Assembly (NCBI GenBank): GCA_002315535.1 | Contig: DCHA01000046.1 | Coordinates: forward strand, 1-18,657 | DNA: 18,657 nt | Reading direction: 5' to 3' | DNA from: Firmicutes bacterium UBA1764 | Lineage (GTDB): Bacteria > Bacillota > Clostridia > Peptostreptococcales > Anaerovoracaceae | Position numbers and translations under genes: made by a program | The notes under the pieces: generated by a model | Database searches by the model: none | The model's input: only the letters and a program-made list of their open reading frames with translations | What the model was told of the DNA's origin: nothing | Shown: piece by piece, positions 1 to 7,340 of the stretch | How the letters are laid out: each line of letters opens with the position of its first letter | Position numbering within the stretch: the stretch's first letter is position 1

Positions 1-21
1 GCTCTTAAGTTTATCAATCAT
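1..21 (-). CDS. Start of an unidentified gene, cut by the window edge
   Basis: An ATG at 21-19 overlaps the end of the RNA methyltransferase gene and opens a frame reading MIDKLKS before the window ends. A good Shine-Dalgarno sequence (AGGAG at 35-31, 8-9 nt before the ATG) lies inside the upstream coding sequence. The overlap resembles the translational coupling seen elsewhere in this window. Seven residues are too few to name a product. That a gene starts here is inferred from the start codon, its spacing and the ribosome binding site. Confidence 0.6.
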
Positions 22-814
22 GTCTTTGTCTCCTTGCTTCAAACATTATTATCGCCGATGCGATGGCTGCATTTAAGCTTTCGGTTTCCCCATCCATCGG
101 AATTCTTATTATTTCATCGGCCCCATCAAGGATTTCATCCTCTGCACCGTTGCCTTCATTTCCAACCACTATGGCTGCATCTCTTGCTAAATCTGCTTCG
201 TAGTAGATTTTTGATCCTGCCATGGCTGTTGCGACAATTCTTTTTCCCTTTGACTTTATGAGTGCAATGGTATCCCTTGCACTTTCAGTAAAGATGATTG
301 GGACTCTTTGCGCTGCTCCGCTTGCGGCTCTTACTGCCTTTGGAGAAAACGGATCTCCGCTCCCCTTGATAAAAACAGCTCCGCCAAAGCCTGCGGCTTC
401 TGCGGTTCTAAGCAGCGTTCCGATATTTCCCGGATCCTGCAGCTTGTCTATCACCAGGATATTTTTATCTTTACATAAAGAGAAAAAATCATCCCTGCTG
501 CACTCAGGCTTATCAATAATTGCCATTATCCCTTGGGGACTTTGCGCGGCACTTATTTTTGAATAGACACTGTCGCTTACTTGATACACGGCTAAGCCCT
601 GTTCATCTGCAATTCTTGCTATCTCAAGAATTTCTTCAGATGCAGACTCAGCCCTCATAAAGATGAACCGCGCCTTCCCGCTTTTACTCAGCGCTTCCCT
701 AACCATGTTCGGGCCCTCGATAATGTAGGCACCCTCCCTGTCGCGGTACTTCTTCTCCGAAAGACTCGCAGCCATCTTCACTATTTTGTTGTCTAAAGAT
801 GTAATACTTGTCAT
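14..814 (-). CDS. TrmH/SpoU-family RNA 2'-O-ribose methyltransferase
   Basis: A 266-residue SPOUT-class methyltransferase, expected to transfer a methyl group from S-adenosylmethionine to a ribose 2'-OH in rRNA or tRNA. An N-terminal substrate-binding domain (about residues 25-105, with KKYRDREGAYIIEGPNMVREAL) precedes the knotted catalytic domain. That domain carries all three family motifs: DPGNIGTLLRTAEAAGF at about 127-143, IVVGNEGNGAEDEI at about 215-228, and IRIPMDGETESLNAAIASAI at about 236-255. The N-terminus ITSLDNKIVK matches the usual start of the family, supporting the ATG at 814. That ATG has no Shine-Dalgarno sequence and lies 4 nt beyond the U-run of the ftsZ terminator. Paralogues in this family differ in target (RlmB, TrmH, TsnR-like), and sequence alone does not say which nucleotide is modified. 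Confidence 0.9.
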   Translation of the reverse strand: MTSITSLDNKIVKMAASLSEKKYRDREGAYIIEGPNMVREALSKSGKARFIFMRAESASEEILEIARIADEQGLAVYQVSDSVYSKISAAQSPQGIMAIIDKPECSRDDFFSLCKDKNILVIDKLQDPGNIGTLLRTAEAAGFGGAVFIKGSGDPFSPKAVRAASGAAQRVPIIFTESARDTIALIKSKGKRIVATAMAGSKIYYEADLARDAAIVVGNEGNGAEDEILDGADEIIRIPMDGETESLNAAIASAIIMFEARRQRHD

Positions 815-817
815 ATC

Positions 818-851
818 AAAAAATTATAGGGGCGGGCTTACCCCGCCCCTA
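818..851 (-). terminator. Intrinsic terminator after ftsZ
   Basis: A perfect GC-rich hairpin: AGGGGCGGG (828-836) pairs with CCCGCCCCT (842-850) around a 5-nt loop, with one more A-T pair at the base (827/851). On the minus strand it is followed by AUAA and six U (823-818). It lies 16 nt past the ftsZ stop and ends 3 nt before the ATG of the methyltransferase gene. Its distal edge creates a perfect TATAAT on the minus strand (828-823), discussed as a finding. Confidence 0.9.
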
Positions 852-867
852 AAGGCTTAACTAATAA

Positions 868-2040
868 TTAGTCTAAATTGACTTCTTTATCCTTTAAGAA
901 GCTTGGAATTGGGAAATCGTTTTCCGGATTATAACCTGTTCCTGCAAAAGGATCTTCAGCAGCCGGAGCAGCCTCTGCAATTGCTGCAGCCATCTCTGCC
1001 TCAGCCTTAACAGCTTCTTCGGTGCGAATGTTTTCTGCGAGGTCTTCAAGTCCAACGCCCATGCCATGCTTACCCATATCCTCTTCAAAGCCGGTAGCGA
1101 TAACAGTAACCTTAATCTGATCTGCAAGATCCTCACGTACTGTTGTACCAACGATGATGATTGCATCCGGATCAGCTTCTCTTGCAATGTAGTCAGCAGC
1201 TTCATTGAACTCGAGCATTCCGAGATCGTATCCACCCATAACATTGAGGAGTACTGCCTTTGCACCCTTAACGGATGTTTCAAGAAGCGGACTCTCAACA
1301 GCATTCTGAATAGCCTTGGATACTCTGTTGTCTCCGGAAGCCATACCAACGCCCATATGAGCAAGACCGCGATCCTGCATTACTGTCTTAACATCTGCGA
1401 AGTCAAGGTTGATAATACCGGATTCACTGATAAGACTTGAGATACCCTCAACGCCCTGCTTTAATACTTCATCAGCAAGTGCGAAAGCCTCAAGCATGCT
1501 TGTATTTTTATCTGCGATTTGCAGAAGCTTGTCATTTGGAACAACTACGAGTGAGTCAACGTAGTTCTTAAGGAACTTAACGCCGAGCTCAGCGTGCTCT
1601 TTTCTCTTGCGGCCCTCAAAGGTGAAAGGCTTGGTTACAACTCCGACGGTTAAAGCTCCGGCCATCTTTGCAGCCTTTGCAATAATCGGAGCGGCGCCTG
1701 TTCCTGTTCCGCCGCCCATTCCTGCTGTGATAAATACCATGTCACAACCCTGAATGGTTCTTTCAATATTCTCAAGACTTTCTTCAGCAGACTTCTGACC
1801 TACCTCAGGATTTCCACCTGCGCCGAGTCCCTTGGTGAGCTTTTCACCAATCTGAATTGTTGTCTCTGCTTTTGATTTATTTAAAGCCTGACGATCTGTA
1901 TTAACAGCAATGAAGCTAACGCCCTGAAGTCCGGCATCGATCATTCTGTTTACTGCGTTACATCCTGCTCCGCCAATTCCGATAACCTTGATAACTGCCG
2001 GGTTTTCGCTTGGAGCGTCAAATTGAAGCATTGGAGCCAT
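868..2040 (-). CDS. ftsZ: Cell division protein FtsZ
   Basis: The tubulin-like GTPase that polymerises into the Z ring and sets the division site. The 390-residue protein has the nucleotide-binding start VIGIGGAGCNAVNRM (about 19-33), the tubulin signature GGGTGTG (109-115), and the T7 synergy loop NLDFADVKTVM (211-221) that completes GTP hydrolysis between subunits. An Ala/Glu-rich linker (about 340-365) leads to the C-terminal peptide IPSFLKD (378-384), the docking site for membrane tethers and regulators. The start is fixed by GGGAGG at 2053-2048, 7 nt before the ATG. It ends the dcw cluster and is followed by a strong terminator. No ftsA precedes it, so the tether (SepF or an FtsA) must be encoded elsewhere. 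Spacing from ftsQ is unusually large for this cluster (146 nt), allowing separate regulation. Confidence 0.98.
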   Translation of the reverse strand: MAPMLQFDAPSENPAVIKVIGIGGAGCNAVNRMIDAGLQGVSFIAVNTDRQALNKSKAETTIQIGEKLTKGLGAGGNPEVGQKSAEESLENIERTIQGCDMVFITAGMGGGTGTGAAPIIAKAAKMAGALTVGVVTKPFTFEGRKRKEHAELGVKFLKNYVDSLVVVPNDKLLQIADKNTSMLEAFALADEVLKQGVEGISSLISESGIINLDFADVKTVMQDRGLAHMGVGMASGDNRVSKAIQNAVESPLLETSVKGAKAVLLNVMGGYDLGMLEFNEAADYIAREADPDAIIIVGTTVREDLADQIKVTVIATGFEEDMGKHGMGVGLEDLAENIRTEEAVKAEAEMAAAIAEAAPAAEDPFAGTGYNPENDFPIPSFLKDKEVNLD

Positions 2041-2090
2041 AATATTTCCTCCCTCACTTTTGAATAGTTTTACCTGTTAATTTTATCATA

Positions 2091-2111
2091 AAAGGGTGCT
2101 TCTTGCACCCT
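2091..2111 (-). other. Hairpin in the ftsQ-ftsZ gap (possible attenuator)
   Basis: The 146-nt gap 2041-2186 is the longest inside the dcw cluster. It contains a perfect 7-bp hairpin, AGGGTGC (2093-2099) with GCACCCT (2105-2111), loop TTCTT. On the minus strand the stem is followed by only a short U-run (UUUUAUGAU), so it would be a weak terminator or attenuator ahead of ftsZ. On the plus strand it is followed by AUUUUU. Immediately after the stem on the minus strand lies TATGAT, a possible -10 element, but I find no acceptable -35 at 16-18 nt. The rest of the gap shows nothing clear apart from the ftsZ ribosome binding site. Confidence 0.45.
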
Positions 2112-2186
2112 ATTTTTCTAGATATTGTGCCCTTGACGGGTATTTTTTGCTCATTTTAGGCTAAATATAGTGGTTTGCTTGGAAAA

Positions 2187-2942
2187 TTAATCCAATTTCG
2201 GGCTAAAAGCGATGTAATTATCCTTTCCAACCTTAATTACGCCCCTTGTTATGCCCTGGGCATACTGCTCTTCAATCAGCCTTTTTACGGCAGGCATTTG
2301 AGCTGTAATGTGCTCCGGCTTTCCCTCGCAGTATAAGTCATCGTAGATGTAGGCCTTAACAGTAACTGTCGAAACCATGATTTTCTTAAAGTACAAATCG
2401 TTGTCGTCCATTACTTTAAGAAGCTCCAGTGAGTTTGAAAGCAGATAGCTTTGGTCAACATCAAGAGGTGAGCCCGGGTCCTTTTTGTTTATTTCCATTC
2501 CGTCAAGAACAGGAAGTACAGGCTCTTCATCAGCAATTCTTAAAACCATTCCCTCTTCATCAATGATAACAAACTGACCTTCATCCGGAAGACAAGCATA
2601 CTCTGTTCTTTCCTCAACAATAATCTCAATTGTTCCCATCGGAACGCGCTTGAGGCTTACAGTTTTCATATAAGGATTTGCAAGGAGCGCATCCTTTGCA
2701 GGACCGAGCTTTTGCTCGAACATATTTACTCCGGTTACAAGACCACTCATCTGCTGAATCTGCGCAGCGGTATAGTAATTATTTCCGGAGACCTTAAATT
2801 CACGAACGTCAAAAAGCTCTGAGCGCAGAGCGTAAACAGCCCCGACGATAAGAGCAATTATTATCAACAAACGCAGGAAGTAATGCTTCTTACGTCTTTT
2901 CTTTTTCTTATGCTTTTGTTCCTGTACTACTTCTTCAGGCAT
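2187..2942 (-). CDS. ftsQ: Division protein FtsQ/DivIB
   Basis: A bitopic membrane protein of the FtsQ-FtsL-FtsB type divisome complex that links the Z ring to septal wall synthesis. The 251 residues comprise a strongly basic cytoplasmic tail (HKKKKRRKKH, 11-20), one membrane helix (about 22-39) and an extracellular POTRA domain starting FDVREFKVSGNNYYT (about 44-112). An FtsQ-type beta domain follows (about 113-240). In Gram-positive bacteria this protein is called DivIB. The ATG at 2942 lies 15 nt after the murG stop and has no recognisable Shine-Dalgarno sequence. No better in-frame start exists, because the basic tail and helix follow at once. murB and murC, often found near here in other Firmicutes, are absent. 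Confidence 0.92.
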   Translation of the reverse strand: MPEEVVQEQKHKKKKRRKKHYFLRLLIIIALIVGAVYALRSELFDVREFKVSGNNYYTAAQIQQMSGLVTGVNMFEQKLGPAKDALLANPYMKTVSLKRVPMGTIEIIVEERTEYACLPDEGQFVIIDEEGMVLRIADEEPVLPVLDGMEINKKDPGSPLDVDQSYLLSNSLELLKVMDDNDLYFKKIMVSTVTVKAYIYDDLYCEGKPEHITAQMPAVKRLIEEQYAQGITRGVIKVGKDNYIAFSPKLD

Positions 2943-2957
2943 TGCGTTAATAATCTA

Positions 2958-4013
2958 TTAGTTAAAGATATTGTCATAAATGATATCAGCGGCATCAAGC
3001 TTTGCAGTTCTTTTTGCGTTTTCAGCCATGACGCTGAGCTTGGTTTCATCGGCAAGAAGTCTATCAACCTCATCTGCCAAAAGTCCGATATTTCCGGCAA
3101 GCTGTGACTCTTCAATAAGCACAGCAGCATTTTCATCAGCAACAGATTTTGCATTATGATACTGATGATTTGCAGTAACATTCGGAGACGGGATAAATAT
3201 TGCAGGCTTTCCAGATGCAAGGATTTCCGAAAGAGTAATTGCGCCGGAGCGTGATACAATCAGATCTGCTTCATGCATTCTTTCAGGCATATTGTTTTCA
3301 TAGTCAATAAGTCTGACGTTTTCCGGTACATTCGGAAGCACTGATTTGATTTCATCGAAATAACGTTTTCCTGTTACAAAAATAATTGTGTAGTCAGGAT
3401 TTCTCTTTATCATTTCAAGAGCAGCTTTATTAATCATTTCTGCTCCAAGGCTTCCTCCACAAACAAGAACAGTCTTTGTCCAGTGCTGAATATTCTCCTG
3501 GCTTAAAAACTCTGCTCTTATTGGATTGCCGGTCAAAACTATCTTGCTCTTATCCTTGAAGTGTTCTGCTGCCTGAGGGAAGCTGATAAAAACCTTTTCA
3601 CAGGATGATTCGAGCACTCTGTTTGCAACTCCGGGATATGCATTCTGTTCATGAATAAAGCAGCGGGCACCAAAATGTGCGCCATGCTTTACAACAGTTC
3701 CCGTTACATATCCACCTGTTCCGATTACAAGATCAGGCTTAAACTCTTTTATTATTTGATCTGCTTCATGTCCGCCATGAATAAAATCCTTGGCGGTCTT
3801 GATATTATTCAGAAGATGATGTCTGTCAATTCCCGACGCATCAATTCCTTTTATCTCATAGCCTGCGGCAGGAACCAAACGATTTTCCATACCCTTCTTT
3901 GTTCCGATAAAAAGGACCTCTGCATCAGGCTGCTTTTCTTTTATTTTATCAGCGATAGCAATTGCTGGATAAATGTGTCCGCCTGTGCCACCGCATGTCA
4001 TAATCACTTTCAT
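2958..4013 (-). CDS. murG: Lipid II synthase MurG (GT28 glycosyltransferase)
   Basis: Transfers GlcNAc from UDP-GlcNAc to lipid I on the inner face of the membrane, giving lipid II. The 351-residue protein has the two-Rossmann-fold GT28 layout. The N-terminal glycine loop CGGTGGHIYPAIAIA (7-21) and HEQNAYPGVANRV (121-133) lie in the acceptor domain. The second glycine loop GGSLGA (186-191) and SRSGAITLSEI (254-264, where UDP-GlcNAc binds) lie in the donor domain, followed by PNVTANHQYHNA. The length is typical. The ATG overlaps the ftsW stop as ATGA, and a GGAGG inside the end of ftsW (10 nt upstream) serves as ribosome binding site, so the two genes are probably translationally coupled. Confidence 0.98.
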   Translation of the reverse strand: MKVIMTCGGTGGHIYPAIAIADKIKEKQPDAEVLFIGTKKGMENRLVPAAGYEIKGIDASGIDRHHLLNNIKTAKDFIHGGHEADQIIKEFKPDLVIGTGGYVTGTVVKHGAHFGARCFIHEQNAYPGVANRVLESSCEKVFISFPQAAEHFKDKSKIVLTGNPIRAEFLSQENIQHWTKTVLVCGGSLGAEMINKAALEMIKRNPDYTIIFVTGKRYFDEIKSVLPNVPENVRLIDYENNMPERMHEADLIVSRSGAITLSEILASGKPAIFIPSPNVTANHQYHNAKSVADENAAVLIEESQLAGNIGLLADEVDRLLADETKLSVMAENAKRTAKLDAADIIYDNIFN

Positions 4014-5164
4014 TCTGTTTCATCCTCCGGAATCTCACGTGCCTGCCTTGATACATTCAGCGTTATTCCTATCAACGCAAGAAATACCCAGGTTGCATTT
4101 CCACCCTGTGACATAAACGGGAGGAATACTCCGGTCGGAGGGAATGTGGCAGTGACAACCATTATATTTAAAATAACGTGAATAGCGAGAAGAGCTCCTG
4201 TTCCGCATGCGAGATATGCCCCGAAGCGGTCCTTGGATCTGAGCGCTATGCTGATTATTCTGCCGATAAGTATAGCATATAAAATCAATAACGCAATGAT
4301 GCCAACAAAACCGATTTCTTCTCCGATAATCGGAAGAATAAAATCGCTCTGAGGCTCAGGCAGGTAAAGCGTTTTTTGTATGCTTTGTCCAAGTCCTCTG
4401 CCAAACACTCCGCCGGAGCCAAATGCAAGCAGCGACTGTACTACCTGATATCCATCACCAAGTGCATCCGCCCATGGATCAAGGGCTGTTACAACTCTTG
4501 TGTGCATGTATCCATCATCAATAAAGTACAAATAGCTAAAGAGTAAAACCGCCAGACCACCAACTCCACCAAGCAATAAAGGATTAAGTCCTGCCACAAA
4601 CATCATTACTACTCCAAGAAGCACAACGATGCATGCTGTTGACAGATTTGGCTGTTTATAAATCAAGAAGAATATTACTACTATTAAACCTATTGATATT
4701 GCCAGGGTTTTTCCATTCTTCATGCAGTTTTCATTGGAGCTGAACACCGCCGCAAAAAACAGGATCAGCGCAGGCTTTATCAATTCGCCCGGCATGATTG
4801 AAATACCAAGCTTAAGCCATCTGGTGGCATTATTAATTGTTAGTGTAAAAGGTGTACCTCTGAGGGCCAGCACTGCAACCAGTAACCCCAGTCCTATTAC
4901 TATAGCCGGCAGCGCCAACTTCTTTAAAACGTGATAATCAATTCTCGAGAAAACAAGAAGAATAAACCAGCCCAAAACATAGTTAATAATATTGCTTCTG
5001 AGAAGTGTGTACGGACTTCCGAACTTGGAAATCGAATAGTAGTATGAAGCAGAAAAAGCCATGACAATGCCAAAAAGCGACAGCACCAATGTAACCAGTA
5101 CTAACGCAAAATCCATGTCATGGAACTTATGAAGTGTATACTTTTTCTTCTTTATCTTACTCAC
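4010..5164 (-). CDS. ftsW: SEDS-family peptidoglycan glycosyltransferase FtsW
   Basis: A polytopic SEDS protein that polymerises lipid II at the septum together with a class B PBP, probably the one encoded upstream. The 384 residues have about ten hydrophobic segments after a basic tail (KIKKKK). SEDS landmarks are ATRWLKLG (113-120), GGVFGRGLGQSIQK (251-264) and YLPEPQSDFILPIIGEEIGFVG (267-288). Asp274 aligns with the proposed catalytic Asp. The C-terminal motif reads PPTGVFLPFMSQGGNATW (342-359) instead of the usual PFISYGGSS. The start is GTG, overlapping the murD stop as GTGA; the nearest Shine-Dalgarno-like run (AAGGA) is 15 nt away, so coupling is likely. Position between murD and murG favours FtsW over RodA; the sporulation paralogue SpoVE cannot be excluded. 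Confidence 0.92.
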   Translation of the reverse strand: MSKIKKKKYTLHKFHDMDFALVLVTLVLSLFGIVMAFSASYYYSISKFGSPYTLLRSNIINYVLGWFILLVFSRIDYHVLKKLALPAIVIGLGLLVAVLALRGTPFTLTINNATRWLKLGISIMPGELIKPALILFFAAVFSSNENCMKNGKTLAISIGLIVVIFFLIYKQPNLSTACIVVLLGVVMMFVAGLNPLLLGGVGGLAVLLFSYLYFIDDGYMHTRVVTALDPWADALGDGYQVVQSLLAFGSGGVFGRGLGQSIQKTLYLPEPQSDFILPIIGEEIGFVGIIALLILYAILIGRIISIALRSKDRFGAYLACGTGALLAIHVILNIMVVTATFPPTGVFLPFMSQGGNATWVFLALIGITLNVSRQAREIPEDETE

Positions 5165-6396
5165 AGTGAATTAACTAATTCCTTAAAATCATTTCCGCGT
5201 TCTTCAAATGACTTGTACATATCCCAGCTTGCAGATGCCGGTGAAAGAAGAACGGTATTTCCCGGCCTTGATATCTCGCGTGCTTTATTTACACACTCCT
5301 TCATATCCTTGCAGGAAATAATATTTGATGGCGCGAAGCCTAATTCTGCAGCTCTCTTTGCGAAGCGGGGACCTGTTACTCCAAGCGATAAAATGTATTC
5401 AACCTTACCGTTAAAAGATTTTATAAGCTCGGTGTAATCCGAATTTTTCTCATAGCCTCCGGCAATAAGAATGATGCCGCGCCCGCTTGCCTCAATAGCC
5501 TTAATGCTTGAGTCCGGATTTGTTCCCTTTGAGTCATTGATGTATTTAACACCATCAAGCTCTCTGACAAATTCCATGCGGTGCTCTACACCGCCAAAGC
5601 TTGCAATTGTTTTAATAACAATTTCTTTATCTATACCCGCACATTCGCAAATTGCCGCTGCGGCAAGAGCGTTTTGGATATTGTGATCACCGGGTATTTT
5701 AATTTCCTTAATCTCAAACGGCAGATTCTTTTTTGAAGAAAATCCGATAAGCTTCGGGCTACTTTCCCTTTGCTTTAATTCGTCTGCAATTTTTACGCAC
5801 TCCGGATCTTCAAGGTTGTAAATGAAATAGTCATTTGATGTTTGATTTAAAGTGACAATTGATTTTACCCTGGCATAATTTTCAAAGCTTCCGTGTCTGT
5901 TAAGATGATCAGGCGTAATATTCAGTATTGCAGAAATGTGTGCATGAAAGTCCGACACAGTTTCAAGCTGGAAGGATGATACCTCTGTAATCATCTTTGT
6001 GTTTTCGCTTGCGCCCAGGGCCTCATCGGATACAGGAAGCCCGATGTTACCAACCACTCTTGTGTCAAGGCCTGCGGCCTTAAATATTTCACCAACCAAG
6101 CTCGTCGTAGTGGTTTTACCATTAGTTCCCGTAATCGCAATAAACTGCCCCTTGCAGTTTTCGTATGCGACCTCGAGCTCTCCACTGAGTTTTTTTCCGT
6201 ATTTAACCGCATCCAAAGCCATGGGATGAGTAAGAGCAATGCCCGGAGACATCACGACCTCATCGAAATCCTTAACTGATGGCTTTTCTGCCTCCGGCAT
6301 TTTATCATCCCAGAGAAAAGTCTCAGCCTTGCCTTGTAATAGTTTTTCTACGCTCAGTCCGGATTTACCGGCGCCCACTATCAAGATCTTTTTCAT
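5161..6396 (-). CDS. murD: UDP-MurNAc-L-alanine:D-glutamate ligase MurD
   Basis: A cytoplasmic ATP-dependent ligase that adds D-glutamate to UDP-MurNAc-L-Ala. The 411 residues show the three Mur-ligase domains. An N-terminal Rossmann-like UDP-binding domain opens with KILIVGAGKSGLS (3-15). The ATPase domain has the P-loop GTNGKTTTT (90-98), EVSSFQLE (138-145) and ITPDHLNRHGS (160-170). The C-terminal domain has EHRME (271-275), YINDSKGTNPDS (285-296) and SPASASWDMYKSFEERG (385-401). Length is at the short end for the family but no motif is missing. The ATG lies 12 nt after mraY with only a weak purine-rich leader, and the stop overlaps the ftsW GTG. Confidence 0.97.
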   Translation of the reverse strand: MKKILIVGAGKSGLSVEKLLQGKAETFLWDDKMPEAEKPSVKDFDEVVMSPGIALTHPMALDAVKYGKKLSGELEVAYENCKGQFIAITGTNGKTTTTSLVGEIFKAAGLDTRVVGNIGLPVSDEALGASENTKMITEVSSFQLETVSDFHAHISAILNITPDHLNRHGSFENYARVKSIVTLNQTSNDYFIYNLEDPECVKIADELKQRESSPKLIGFSSKKNLPFEIKEIKIPGDHNIQNALAAAAICECAGIDKEIVIKTIASFGGVEHRMEFVRELDGVKYINDSKGTNPDSSIKAIEASGRGIILIAGGYEKNSDYTELIKSFNGKVEYILSLGVTGPRFAKRAAELGFAPSNIISCKDMKECVNKAREISRPGNTVLLSPASASWDMYKSFEERGNDFKELVNSL

Positions 6397-6408
6397 TCCA
6401 ATTCTTAA

Positions 6409-7332
6409 TTAAACTATTGCGAAATAAGCTATTACGCTCAGCACTACAGTTACAATTGAAAATACGATAACAACCTTTGTCTCCTTCCAACCACCAAGCT
6501 CAAAATGATGGTGTATCGGAGCCATACGGAAAAATCTTCTTCCGTTTTGAGTCTTAAATACAAATACCTGAATGATAACGCTTAATGCCTCAAGCACATA
6601 TATGCCTCCGGCAATCGGAAGTGCAAATTCGTTTTCGGAAATAATTGCACAAGCGGCAAGTGCTCCACCCAGGGCCAGAGATCCGGTATCACCCATAAAG
6701 AGCTTTGCAGGATGTCTGTTAAATACCAGGAAGCCAAGGCATGCGCCACAAACGCAGGTTGCAAAAATGTATGAAGAGCCGCTACAAATCCATCCAAAGA
6801 ATAATGCAACAATTGCTGTTACGCTTGCGGCAAGTCCGTCCAAGCCATCCGTAAGATTCACTGCGTTTGTCATAGCGACCATAACAAATACTACAAACGG
6901 GTAGAAGAACCAACCGAAATCAACGGCAATCTTTACAAATGGGATAACAACACTGGTATCCCTCGCGCCTCTATATATAGCAACAACGATTGCAACGAGA
7001 ATCTGGAATGCAAGCTTTTGCTTTGCGGTAAGTCCGAGATTCCTCTTCTTTACAACCTTGATGTAATCATCAATAAAGCCAATTGCCCCATAAGCAAGAG
7101 TAACCGCACACATAACAAGAGTGTCAACTGTCGAGCTGGCGATAATTGCAACAATACAAATAGTTGCAATGATAGCAAGTCCGCCCATGGTCGGAGTTCC
7201 GGACTTTGATTTGTGAGCCTCCGGTCCCTCTTCTCTAATGCTCTGACCGGCATGAAGTTTTTTTAAAAACGGAATCTCAAGTGCTGTAAGAGCTGTTCCG
7301 ACTGCTATTGATATTAATAAAATCCAAATCAT
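6409..7332 (-). CDS. mraY: Phospho-MurNAc-pentapeptide transferase MraY
   Basis: An integral membrane enzyme that transfers phospho-MurNAc-pentapeptide from the UDP nucleotide to undecaprenyl phosphate, giving lipid I. The 307 residues fold as roughly ten membrane helices. Family motifs are all present: GQSIREEGPEAHKSKSGTPTMGG (29-51), the Asp pair in GFIDDYIKVVKKRNLGL (85-101), NLTDGLDGLA (159-168), MGDTGSLALGG (213-223) and APIHHHFELGGWKE (271-284). It is slightly shorter than the B. subtilis protein (about 324 residues) because the N-terminal helix starts sooner. The start is supported by AGGTG 6 nt before the ATG, partly formed by the murF stop codon TAG. Confidence 0.98.
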   Translation of the reverse strand: MIWILLISIAVGTALTALEIPFLKKLHAGQSIREEGPEAHKSKSGTPTMGGLAIIATICIVAIIASSTVDTLVMCAVTLAYGAIGFIDDYIKVVKKRNLGLTAKQKLAFQILVAIVVAIYRGARDTSVVIPFVKIAVDFGWFFYPFVVFVMVAMTNAVNLTDGLDGLAASVTAIVALFFGWICSGSSYIFATCVCGACLGFLVFNRHPAKLFMGDTGSLALGGALAACAIISENEFALPIAGGIYVLEALSVIIQVFVFKTQNGRRFFRMAPIHHHFELGGWKETKVVIVFSIVTVVLSVIAYFAIV

Positions 7333-7340
7333 TTTTGCAC

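Noticed and set aside
894..1364. Minus-strand open frame of 156 codons within ftsZ
   Set aside because: It is an out-of-frame shadow of ftsZ, rich in Leu, Arg and Gln from GCN-type repeats in the linker; no ribosome binding site.
2128..2150. TTGACG on the plus strand as a promoter in the ftsQ-ftsZ gap
   Set aside because: No -10 element lies at 16-18 nt and no plus-strand gene follows.
3651..4181. Plus-strand open frame of 176 codons opposite murG and ftsW
   Set aside because: It lies opposite conserved motifs of two secure genes and its composition (Cys, Ser and Ile rich) is that of an antisense shadow.
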